Shown here: one piece after another, positions 6,827 to 12,305 of the stretch
Position numbering within the stretch: position 1 is the stretch's first letter
Layout: each line of letters begins with the position of its first letter
Origin: an uncultured Bacteroidota bacterium
Lineage (GTDB): Bacteria; Bacteroidota; Bacteroidia; Chitinophagales; Chitinophagaceae
DNA length: 14,013 bases
Assembly: GCA_938008665.1 (NCBI GenBank)
Contig: CALLKA010000087.1
Span: 1 to 14,013, forward strand
Direction: 5' to 3'
Translations under genes and position numbers: made by a program
The notes under the pieces: generated by a model
Database searches by the model: none
What the model saw: the letters and a program-made list of their open reading frames with translations, nothing else
What the model was told of the DNA's origin: nothing

Positions 6827-7936
6827 TTATTTGAGCTCTTCCATAATAATTTGCGCAGCTACTTCACTGGCATTGTGTCCAGTCGTTAATATATTTTTTA
6901 AAGTAGTATAGTCGTTTTTAATTTGACGCTGCACTGCTGCATTATTTAACAATTGGTTGAGTTCTGCTACTAGGTTTTTAGTGGTCAAATTTTCCTGTAT
7001 CAATTCCTTCACCACTTCTTTGTCCATAATTAAATTCACCAAGGCAATGAATTTAATTTTCACAAATCTTTTGGCGAGCATTAATGTAATCCGATTGCCT
7101 TTGTAACAAACTACTTCTGGCACATTTAATAATGCAGTTTCAAGTGTTGCAGTGCCACTAGTGACCAGTGCTGCTTTGCTATGGTTTAAAATAGCGTAAG
7201 TATTATTTTTAACAATATGGACATTAGGTAAATTAGGCATCAATGCGTTGAACCAATCATCCGCTAATCCTGGGGCTTGTGCCACTGCAAAATGTTCATT
7301 AGGGAAATGTGCAGCCACGGATAACATCATGGGTAACATCTTTTCAATTTCTTGCTTTCTACTTCCAGGTAATAATGCAATTATCGCTTGCCCATTTAAT
7401 TGGGGCAAAGGGTGGGGTAAATTCACTTGTGAAGCAAGCACTTGCATTAAAGGATGTCCCACATAATCTACCTCCCAATTCCAACGGTCCTTAAAATATT
7501 TTTTCTCAAAAGGCAGGATACATAATAATCGATCAATACATGCGCGCATCGCAGGTACCCTGTTTTCCTTCCACGCCCATACCTGTGGCGCAATAAAATA
7601 AATTACTTTCAACCCTTTTTGCTTAGCCCATTTGGCAATGCGTAAATTAAAACCAGGGTAATCAATACAGATTAAAACATCGGGTTGAAAATCCGTTATA
7701 TTTTGTTTGCAAAAATTAATATTCTTTAGGATGGTAGATAAATTCATCACTACTTCCACTAATCCCATAAAGGCCAATGAGCGATAATGTTTTACTACAT
7801 TTCCGCCTGCGGCTTGCATTAAATCGCCACCCCAACATTGGATAACAGCAGCTGTATCCTTTGCTATGATGGATTTAATTAAATTAGATCCATGTAAATC
7901 GCCGCTGGCTTCGCCAGCTATGATATAATATCGCAT
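6827..7936 (-). CDS. lpxB: Lipid-A-disaccharide synthase
   Basis: A 369-residue GT19 glycosyltransferase that joins lipid X to UDP-2,3-diacylglucosamine, giving the lipid A disaccharide at the cytoplasmic face of the inner membrane. Diagnostic segments are AGEASGDLHG (7-16) at the N terminus, IDYPGFNLRIAKWAK (91-105), YFIAPQVWAWKENR (113-126), DYVGHPL (157-163), the nucleotide-binding LLPGSRKQEI (188-197), SGTATLE (260-266) and the LVNLIMDKEVVKELIQ tail. The length is normal. It shows the organism makes a Gram-negative outer membrane. Its ATG directly abuts the stop codon of the upstream 98-codon gene (TAAATG), so it is translated within the surE operon. The gene ends three bases from the convergent small gene, with no room for a separate terminator. 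Confidence 0.97.
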   Translation of the reverse strand: MRYYIIAGEASGDLHGSNLIKSIIAKDTAAVIQCWGGDLMQAAGGNVVKHYRSLAFMGLVEVVMNLSTILKNINFCKQNITDFQPDVLICIDYPGFNLRIAKWAKQKGLKVIYFIAPQVWAWKENRVPAMRACIDRLLCILPFEKKYFKDRWNWEVDYVGHPLMQVLASQVNLPHPLPQLNGQAIIALLPGSRKQEIEKMLPMMLSVAAHFPNEHFAVAQAPGLADDWFNALMPNLPNVHIVKNNTYAILNHSKAALVTSGTATLETALLNVPEVVCYKGNRITLMLAKRFVKIKFIALVNLIMDKEVVKELIQENLTTKNLVAELNQLLNNAAVQRQIKNDYTTLKNILTTGHNASEVAAQIIMEELK

Positions 7937-8233
7937 TTATAAAAACCATTTGCATGCAATTGCAATAATTGCATAAATACAAGTTGTGAAAAATATTCCC
8001 TTCGCAGTTTTATCTGCTTGTTTCTGAAAAAAGTAAGTGAGTACACCTCCATTCAATAATAAGGATACACTAATCATTGCCGACAATACCGATTTTTGTT
8101 GAATGAGTAAATCGCCAAATTCTGAAAAGGAGAATATGCTAAACTTCCATTCATAAAAAAGGTAAAACCCAAAAAATGGGAGCAGGAGTCCAAGCACCAC
8201 GCCTAATATATAATTGTCCTTTACCATTTCCAT
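7937..8233 (-). CDS. 98-residue membrane protein between surE and lpxB, function unknown
   Basis: I do not recognise this protein. It shows three likely transmembrane segments, roughly residues 8-28 (ILGVVLGLLLPFFGFYLFYEW), 48-68 (SVLSAMISVSLLLNGGVLTYFF) and 78-97 (KGIFFTTCIYAIIAIACKWF), with short polar loops (QKQADKTAKG). The start overlaps the last codons of surE by 13 bases; a second ATG at 8227, two codons later, is also possible and still overlaps. The stop abuts the lpxB ATG. Overlap on one side and zero spacing on the other imply translational coupling and a conserved operon. A role linked to the inner membrane or lipid A assembly is only suggested by position. Confidence 0.85.
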   Translation of the reverse strand: MEMVKDNYILGVVLGLLLPFFGFYLFYEWKFSIFSFSEFGDLLIQQKSVLSAMISVSLLLNGGVLTYFFQKQADKTAKGIFFTTCIYAIIAIACKWFL

Positions 8234-9006
8234 TTTTTACTTAGTTTTTCCTTGAGCAAATGATTGGTTAAATCAAATTGCACAGGAACCACACTGACAT
8301 AATTATTTTTCAATGCCCATACATCCGTATCCTTTGATTTGTCAAAGTTGACAAATTCGCCCGTCAACCAATAATATTTTTTACCATGCGGGTCGGTACG
8401 CTCAATAAATTTTTCATCATATTTCGCATAGGACTGTTTGCAAATTTTAATCCCTTTGATCAATTGCGTTGCCACATTCGGGATATTTACATTTAAGCAA
8501 AGGTGTTTATCTAAATTTTTATCGGCGAGTAATTGCTTCACTATAATGCGTGCATAATGCTGGGCAGCGGTAAAATCGGCATCATTGCTTAGGTCCAATA
8601 AGCTAAATCCTATACTGGGGATACTTTCAATGGAAGCTTCCAATGCTGCCGACATGGTGCCAGAATAAATCACATTGATCGAATGATTAGCGCCATGATT
8701 GATCCCACTCAAACAAATAGAAGGCTTACGGTGTAGTACTTTATCTACCGCTAATTTTACACAATCCACGGGTGTTCCGCTACAAGTGTAGGCCTCAACG
8801 CCGTCAAAAATAGGTACTTTTTGTAATCTTAAATGTTGTCCAAGGGTGATGGCATGCCCCATACCACTTTGTGGTTTATCGGGGGCAACCACTATTACTT
8901 TACCTAAATCCTTCACCGCTTCCACTAATGCCTTAATGCCTGGTGCACTAATACTGTCATCATTGGTAATAAGTATAACCGGCTTTTCTGCTTTTGTTTT
9001 TGCCAT
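8221..9006 (-). CDS. surE: 5'/3'-nucleotidase SurE
   Basis: A 261-residue metal-dependent phosphatase of nucleoside monophosphates. ILITNDDSISAPGI (11-24) supplies the metal-binding pair D16/D17. APDKPQSGMGHAIT carries S47 and LSGINHGANH carries N103, completing the D-D-S-N site known from the family. YTCSGTPVDCVKLA (73-86) and YSGTMSAALEA (114-124) are further signatures. The length fits SurE, which forms cytoplasmic dimers or tetramers linked to stationary-phase survival. It is the first gene of the surE / 98-residue membrane protein / lpxB operon. The start at 9006 leaves a short Lys-rich N-terminal extension before the first strand; no other ATG suits better. Confidence 0.96.
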   Translation of the reverse strand: MAKTKAEKPVILITNDDSISAPGIKALVEAVKDLGKVIVVAPDKPQSGMGHAITLGQHLRLQKVPIFDGVEAYTCSGTPVDCVKLAVDKVLHRKPSICLSGINHGANHSINVIYSGTMSAALEASIESIPSIGFSLLDLSNDADFTAAQHYARIIVKQLLADKNLDKHLCLNVNIPNVATQLIKGIKICKQSYAKYDEKFIERTDPHGKKYYWLTGEFVNFDKSKDTDVWALKNNYVSVVPVQFDLTNHLLKEKLSKKWKW

Positions 9007-9036
9007 ACTGCAAGTTACTAAGCAAGGCCCTTGTCA

Positions 9037-9045
9037 CAAAAATTA
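9037..9045 (-). promoter_or_regulatory. Possible -7 box of the surE operon (near-consensus)
   Basis: On the minus strand TAATTTTTG resembles TAnnTTTG with one extra T. A start just downstream would give a leader of about 25 bases, similar to rpsT. An inverted repeat CAAGG-C-CCTTG (9023-9033) would then sit at the transcript start. This is tentative. Confidence 0.35.
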
Positions 9046-9103
9046 TAAATGAACGAAGCAGGAGGTAGGTGCGCAACGAAAATATTTTAAAAAAATTGCT
9101 AAA

Positions 9104-9111
9104 AATATTTG
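9104..9111 (+). promoter_or_regulatory. Possible -7 box of the LexA-like regulator gene
   Basis: AATATTTG matches TAnnTTTG except for its first base. It would start transcription near 9117, on top of the first ACTAA-N5-TTAGT element, which is where a repressor site would be expected. No clear -33 element is present. Confidence 0.3.
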
Positions 9112-9116
9112 GAAAT

Positions 9117-9153
9117 ACTAAATATATTAGTAAATTGCACTAAAATCATTAGT
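9117..9153 (+). promoter_or_regulatory. Tandem inverted-repeat elements ACTAA-N5-TTAGT (candidate operator)
   Basis: Two copies of the same dyad lie directly before the regulator ATG at 9155: ACTAA-ATATA-TTAGT at 9117-9131 (arms extend to TACTAA/TTAGTA, 9116-9132) and ACTAA-AATCA-TTAGT at 9139-9153. All ten arm bases are identical in both copies while the 5-base spacers differ. Their centres (9124 and 9146) are 22 bp apart, about two helical turns, so two dimers could bind the same face. A weaker third copy, GCTAA-AAATA-TTTGG at 9098-9112, has 7 of 10 arm matches. The obvious candidate ligand is the HTH protein encoded downstream (autoregulation, inferred). surE runs the other way from the same region and could also be affected. 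Confidence 0.6.
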
Positions 9154-9154
9154 T

Positions 9155-9934
9155 ATGTCATACGCAGGAAAAAATTTAAAATACATCAGAAAGCAGCGCG
9201 AATGGACACAAGAAGAAATGGCCAATCAACTTCAAATTAAGCGATCCTTGGTAGGGGCTTATGAGGAGGAGCGCGCCGAACCAAGGTTGGATGTGCAGGA
9301 AGTTATCTGTGCAAAATTTAATATCAGTTTAGAGCAATTCTTGTTTCAGGATTTATCTGAAACAGGTGGATTGTCATCAGGTTCGAATAATAGCTATTTA
9401 GAGCGTCGTCGCTCTATGAAATCAGATAAGTCCATCAGTTTAGCACCCATTGTTCCCTTTGTGCCTGTTAAGGCTGCAGCAGGTTATTTGGCAGGTTATG
9501 CGGATCCAGAGTTCTTGGATGAACTAAATACATTCACATTACCGATGTTAGCGCCCGGTGATTACCGTGCGTTTGAAATCATCGGGGATAGTATGCTACC
9601 CACCCCAAGTGGAAGTGTAATTGTGGGTGAAAAAGTGGATAATATGAAGGAGGTAAAGAACAGTAATACCTATATCGTAGTCTCAAATTCAGATGGTGTG
9701 GTATACAAGCGAGTGATCACCAATGAAGATGTTACTGAACGACTTACTTTATTGAGTGACAATCCATTGTATGAGCCATATCAAGTAAATACACAAGATA
9801 TAGTAGAGATATGGAAGGCAGTTTATATTATCCAAAAAGCAGGGGCGCAGCCCATGTGGAATGTAGATCAATTAGCCGGCGTAGTTAATAATTTACAGGA
9901 CCAAATTACCAATATGAAGCGCACGATGAACTAG
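9155..9934 (+). CDS. LexA-like transcriptional regulator: XRE-type HTH plus S24 peptidase domain
   Basis: A 259-residue two-domain regulator. Residues 5-62 form an HTH_3/XRE fold (NLKYIRKQREWTQEEMANQLQIKRSLVGAYEEERAEPRLDVQ). After a Ser/Arg-rich linker (about 68-95), the S24/LexA-type domain starts with VPVKAAAGYLAGY, where A109-G110 fits the Ala-Gly self-cleavage bond. The catalytic pair is present: S146 in IIGDSMLPT and K185 in GVVYKR. The last 30 residues (VDQLAGVVNNLQDQITNMKRTMN) look like a short coiled coil. The chemistry for RecA-stimulated or signal-triggered self-cleavage therefore appears intact, but this is not canonical LexA, whose DNA-binding domain is a winged helix. Many Bacteroidota carry such XRE-S24 proteins outside prophages. 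No phage genes are near. The ATG is preceded by the ACTAA-N5-TTAGT pair and the gene ends in a strong terminator, so it is monocistronic. Confidence 0.9.
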   Translation: MSYAGKNLKYIRKQREWTQEEMANQLQIKRSLVGAYEEERAEPRLDVQEVICAKFNISLEQFLFQDLSETGGLSSGSNNSYLERRRSMKSDKSISLAPIVPFVPVKAAAGYLAGYADPEFLDELNTFTLPMLAPGDYRAFEIIGDSMLPTPSGSVIVGEKVDNMKEVKNSNTYIVVSNSDGVVYKRVITNEDVTERLTLLSDNPLYEPYQVNTQDIVEIWKAVYIIQKAGAQPMWNVDQLAGVVNNLQDQITNMKRTMN

Positions 9935-9971
9935 TTGTTTTAGTTTCGCGTTTAAATCATAGGTTTTATTC

Positions 9972-10005
9972 ATCCCGATCGCTTAAATAGCCATCGGGAT
10001 TTTTT
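9972..10005 (+). terminator. Strong intrinsic terminator after the LexA-like gene
   Basis: A perfect 8-bp stem, ATCCCGAT (9972-9979) and ATCGGGAT (9993-10000), is followed by six Ts (10000-10005). It lies about 40 bases after the regulator stop on the same strand. Confidence 0.9.
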
Positions 10006-10032
10006 ATAGGACAACTTGAAGTGTTAATATAA

Positions 10033-10072
10033 ATAAAAAACCTAAACAAATGATTTACAAATGTTTAGGTTT
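10033..10072 (-). terminator. Intrinsic terminator of guaA
   Basis: A perfect 11-bp stem, AAACCTAAACA (10038-10048) and TGTTTAGGTTT (10062-10072), has a 13-base loop. On the minus strand a T-rich run (complement of 10033-10040) follows. It begins about 25 bases after the guaA stop. It is separate from the plus-strand terminator at 9972-10005, so the convergent genes each have their own. Confidence 0.85.
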
Positions 10073-10096
10073 ATATAATTAAAATAAAATATTAAT

Positions 10097-11632
10097 CTAT
10101 TCCCACTCTATAGTTGCAGGAGGTTTGCTGCTGATATCGTATACCACACGGTTAATTCCCCTTACTTCATTTATGATGGAATTGCTCATATGTGCTAGGA
10201 ATTCATAAGGTAAATGTGCCCAGTCTGCTGTCATGCCATCCACTGAGGTTACAGCTCTTAAAGCCACGGTGAATTCATAGGTTCTTTCGTCACCCATCAC
10301 ACCCACGCTTTTTACTGGTAAAAGAATGGTTCCTGCTTGCCATACCTTATCATACAATCCAAATTCTTTCAGTCCATTCATGTAAATCGCATCGGCTCTT
10401 TGAAGGAGGTCTACTTTTTCGGCGGTAACTTCCCCTAGTATACGAATGGCTAGTCCAGGTCCTGGGAAAGGATGTCTGGCGATCATAGCGCTAGGTATAC
10501 CTAATTCAAGGCCTACTCGGCGAACCTCATCTTTAAATAAGCTTCTCAATGGCTCCACTAAAGTAAGGTGCAATGACTCAGGTAAACCACCCACATTGTG
10601 GTGTGATTTAATGGTTTGAGAAGGTCCGTGTACACTTACACTTTCAATGACATCAGGATATATTGTTCCTTGACCTAAAAACTTAGCTTCCAGCATTTTA
10701 GATGCCTCTACTTGAAATATATCTATAAATAGTTTTCCTATTACTTTTCGCTTTTCTTCCGGTTCAGATTTGCCAGCAAGCCCATCATAAAACATTTGTT
10801 TGGCATCAATGCCGCGAACATTTAATCCAATGGCGTGGTAGGTATCTAGCACTTGCTGAAACTCGTCCTTGCGTAAAACCCCATTGTCTACAAAAATACC
10901 ATGAAGACGATCTCCGATGGCCTTATGAATTAGGGTGGCAGCTACGGTACTATCCACTCCGCCACTTAATGCCATAATCACATGACCCTCTCCAATTTGC
11001 TCCTTCAGCTTTTGGACCGTTTCAGTTACAAAGGAAGCTGGGGTCCAATTTTGATGGCAGCCACAAATGTCCACCAAAAAGTTTTTGATCATTACCTTAC
11101 CCTGGGTAGAGTGATACACTTCAGGGTGAAATTGTAGGCCATGTAAACTATTGCCATCGTCCTGCTTTTTGCGAAAAGCGGCTACGGGAATGCTGTCAGT
11201 ATCAGCTAAAAGCTCAAAGTTGTCAGGGAGTTGGGTAATAGAGTCGCTATGGCTCATCCAAACCTGGCTATTATCTTCAATATCTTTAAATAAGATGTCC
11301 TGTTTCTTGATCCTTAATTGGGCACGACCATATTCTCTTTTATTCGATTTTTCTACCTTACCACCAAAGTTTTTTGCACTTAATTGGGCACCATAACAAA
11401 CAGTCAATACTGGGACTTTCTCTAATATGGCTTTAATATCAATATTGGGTGCTTCCTCCTCGTTTACACTGGCAGGGGAGCCGCTTAGGATGACCCCTTT
11501 TAAACTTGGGTCAAACTGTATTGCTTTGTGAAAAGGGGTGATTTCGCAATATACATTCGCTTCACGAACAGCCCTAGCGATCAGCTGGGTATATTGGCTA
11601 CCAAAGTCGAGGATAAGGATTTTTTCAATCAT
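10097..11632 (-). CDS. guaA: GMP synthase (glutamine-hydrolysing)
   Basis: A 511-residue protein of standard GuaA length that converts XMP, glutamine and ATP to GMP. The N-terminal class I glutamine amidotransferase domain starts ILILDFGSQYTQLIAR and has nucleophile C79 in VLTVCYGAQ, with H169 and E171 in LQFHPEVYHS. The ATP-pyrophosphatase domain has the P-loop SGGVDS (223-228). The C-terminal dimerisation/XMP-binding part shows the RHPFPGPGLAIRI block and ends in IEWE. All catalytic residues are in place. The ATG at 11632 lies only 16 bases from the T tract of the rpsT terminator. No -7 box was found in between, so expression by readthrough from rpsT or from an unrecognised promoter must be considered. 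Confidence 0.98.
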   Translation of the reverse strand: MIEKILILDFGSQYTQLIARAVREANVYCEITPFHKAIQFDPSLKGVILSGSPASVNEEEAPNIDIKAILEKVPVLTVCYGAQLSAKNFGGKVEKSNKREYGRAQLRIKKQDILFKDIEDNSQVWMSHSDSITQLPDNFELLADTDSIPVAAFRKKQDDGNSLHGLQFHPEVYHSTQGKVMIKNFLVDICGCHQNWTPASFVTETVQKLKEQIGEGHVIMALSGGVDSTVAATLIHKAIGDRLHGIFVDNGVLRKDEFQQVLDTYHAIGLNVRGIDAKQMFYDGLAGKSEPEEKRKVIGKLFIDIFQVEASKMLEAKFLGQGTIYPDVIESVSVHGPSQTIKSHHNVGGLPESLHLTLVEPLRSLFKDEVRRVGLELGIPSAMIARHPFPGPGLAIRILGEVTAEKVDLLQRADAIYMNGLKEFGLYDKVWQAGTILLPVKSVGVMGDERTYEFTVALRAVTSVDGMTADWAHLPYEFLAHMSNSIINEVRGINRVVYDISSKPPATIEWE

Positions 11633-11647
11633 GCGACGAAGTTAAGC

Positions 11648-11682
11648 AAAAAAAAATCCCCCCGAAAACTCGAGGGGATTTT
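11648..11682 (-). terminator. Terminator/attenuator between rpsT and guaA
   Basis: The stem AAAATCCCC (11653-11661) with GGGGATTTT (11674-11682) continues after one C/A mismatch with CGA (11663-11665) and TCG (11670-11672), closing an AAAC loop. On the minus strand it is followed by a run of nine Ts (complement of 11648-11656). It sits 32 bases after the rpsT stop and 15 bases before the guaA ATG. It is a good intrinsic terminator, but if transcription enters guaA from upstream it acts as an attenuator in the guaA leader. Confidence 0.85.
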
Positions 11683-11714
11683 GAAGTGTATAAGTTTAGT
11701 CCCGCTGAGCGGTT

Positions 11715-11990
11715 TTAATTTCTTTTCTTAACAACTACAGCTTTAACTGCAGTGTGTTTCGCTAACTTACTCTTTAAATTAGCCGCTTTATTTTTGTGGA
11801 TAATTCCACGTTTTGCTAATTTGTCGATTTGAGAAATGATGTTAGGAAGCTTCTCGTCATATGCTTTTTGCTCTTCAACTGTTTTCAGTTCACGAATAGC
11901 ATTACGCGTAGTTTTACCGTAATAACGATTTCTATCGCGACGTTTAGTTGCTTGTCTTACATCTTTTTTGGTAGCCGAATGATTTGCCAT
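11715..11990 (-). CDS. rpsT: 30S ribosomal protein bS20
   Basis: A 91-residue, highly basic, helical protein starting MANHSATKKDVRQATKRRDRNRYYGKTTRNAIRELK, with the later KLAKRGIIHKNKAANLKSKLAKH segment. This is the bS20 signature, whose second half (GIIHKNKAANLKSKL) is the best conserved part. It binds 16S rRNA in the 30S body. The length is normal. The gene has its own exact -7 box (12016-12023), a short leader with no Shine-Dalgarno sequence, and a terminator right after it. The neighbour on the same strand, guaA, may be fed by readthrough. Confidence 0.97.
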   Translation of the reverse strand: MANHSATKKDVRQATKRRDRNRYYGKTTRNAIRELKTVEEQKAYDEKLPNIISQIDKLAKRGIIHKNKAANLKSKLAKHTAVKAVVVKKRN

Positions 11991-11991
11991 G

Positions 11992-12003
11992 TACTAATAT
12001 TAA
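11992..12003 (-). promoter_or_regulatory. Leader 12-mer TTAATATTAGTA just before the rpsT ATG
   Basis: Same 12-mer as upstream of metZ (5037-5048), here ending one base before the ATG. In a lineage where start codons generally lack Shine-Dalgarno pairing, an unstructured A/U-rich leader is expected to guide initiation. The exact repeat could indicate a preferred sequence or be chance. Confidence 0.35.
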
Positions 12004-12015
12004 TTTTCAGGAGGG

Positions 12016-12023
12016 CAAAGGTA
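12016..12023 (-). promoter_or_regulatory. -7 promoter box TACCTTTG for rpsT
   Basis: Read on the minus strand, TACCTTTG is an exact TAnnTTTG match, followed by a leader of about 20 bases to the ATG at 11990. The 11-base context TTACCTTTGCC is identical to that of the osmC promoter. No clear -33 TTG was found at the usual spacing; the upstream region is very AT-rich. Confidence 0.7.
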
Positions 12024-12270
12024 AGGTACTTAAACAAATAATTAAAATTAAAATACAAAAAAAATAAAAATCAATACAACTATATGTAAATCAAGTAGTT
12101 ATATATGCTATACGACTGGTATTTTCTTGAAAATAAAGGGAAATAAAATAGGAGGTAAACCTGGAGCAATTTTTCAGGGTTTGAATACGGAAGAAAGTTC
12201 CCTTTTGGGGTAGATCAACCCTAATCTAATTATCCATTTTTCGGGAGACGTACTTGTTAAATTTATCCGC
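12024..12270 (+). other. Intergenic region between rpsT and the methyltransferase gene, no gene recognised
   Basis: About 250 bases between the two divergent promoters hold no convincing frame. The first 60 bases beside rpsT are almost pure A/T and may serve as an upstream promoter element. Visible structure includes a short dyad ATTTTC-TT-GAAAAT (12121-12134), an orphan AGGAGGT (12150-12156) with no start codon at the right distance, an AGGT-AA-ACCT dyad overlapping it, and a possible RNA hairpin TTGGGGT/ACCCTAA (12205-12211 with 12218-12224, one G-U pair). None matches an RNA family I know. A small RNA cannot be excluded. Confidence 0.5.
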
Positions 12271-12278
12271 TAATTTTG
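12271..12278 (+). promoter_or_regulatory. -7 promoter box TAATTTTG for the RNA methyltransferase gene
   Basis: An exact TAnnTTTG match. Transcription would begin near 12284, giving a leader of about 20 bases before the ATG at 12306. A TTG at 12254-12256 lies upstream, but the 14-base gap is shorter than the usual -33 to -7 spacing. The box includes the TTG at 12276 that would otherwise look like the start codon. Confidence 0.6.
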
Positions 12279-12305
12279 GGCTCCTGCGAAAGCAAGGCTT
12301 TATAT

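Noticed and set aside
7248..7494. Plus-strand frames opposite lpxB
   Set aside because: They are shadows of the LpxB coding sequence; the Cys-rich, low-complexity composition follows from the complement of conserved codons.
9098..9112. Third ACTAA-N5-TTAGT copy
   Set aside because: Only 7 of 10 arm bases match and the spacing to the next copy is 19 rather than 22 bp; mentioned only as a degenerate possibility.
9155..9934. Prophage repressor marking an integrated phage
   Set aside because: No integrase, attachment repeats or phage structural genes are nearby; both neighbours are housekeeping genes.
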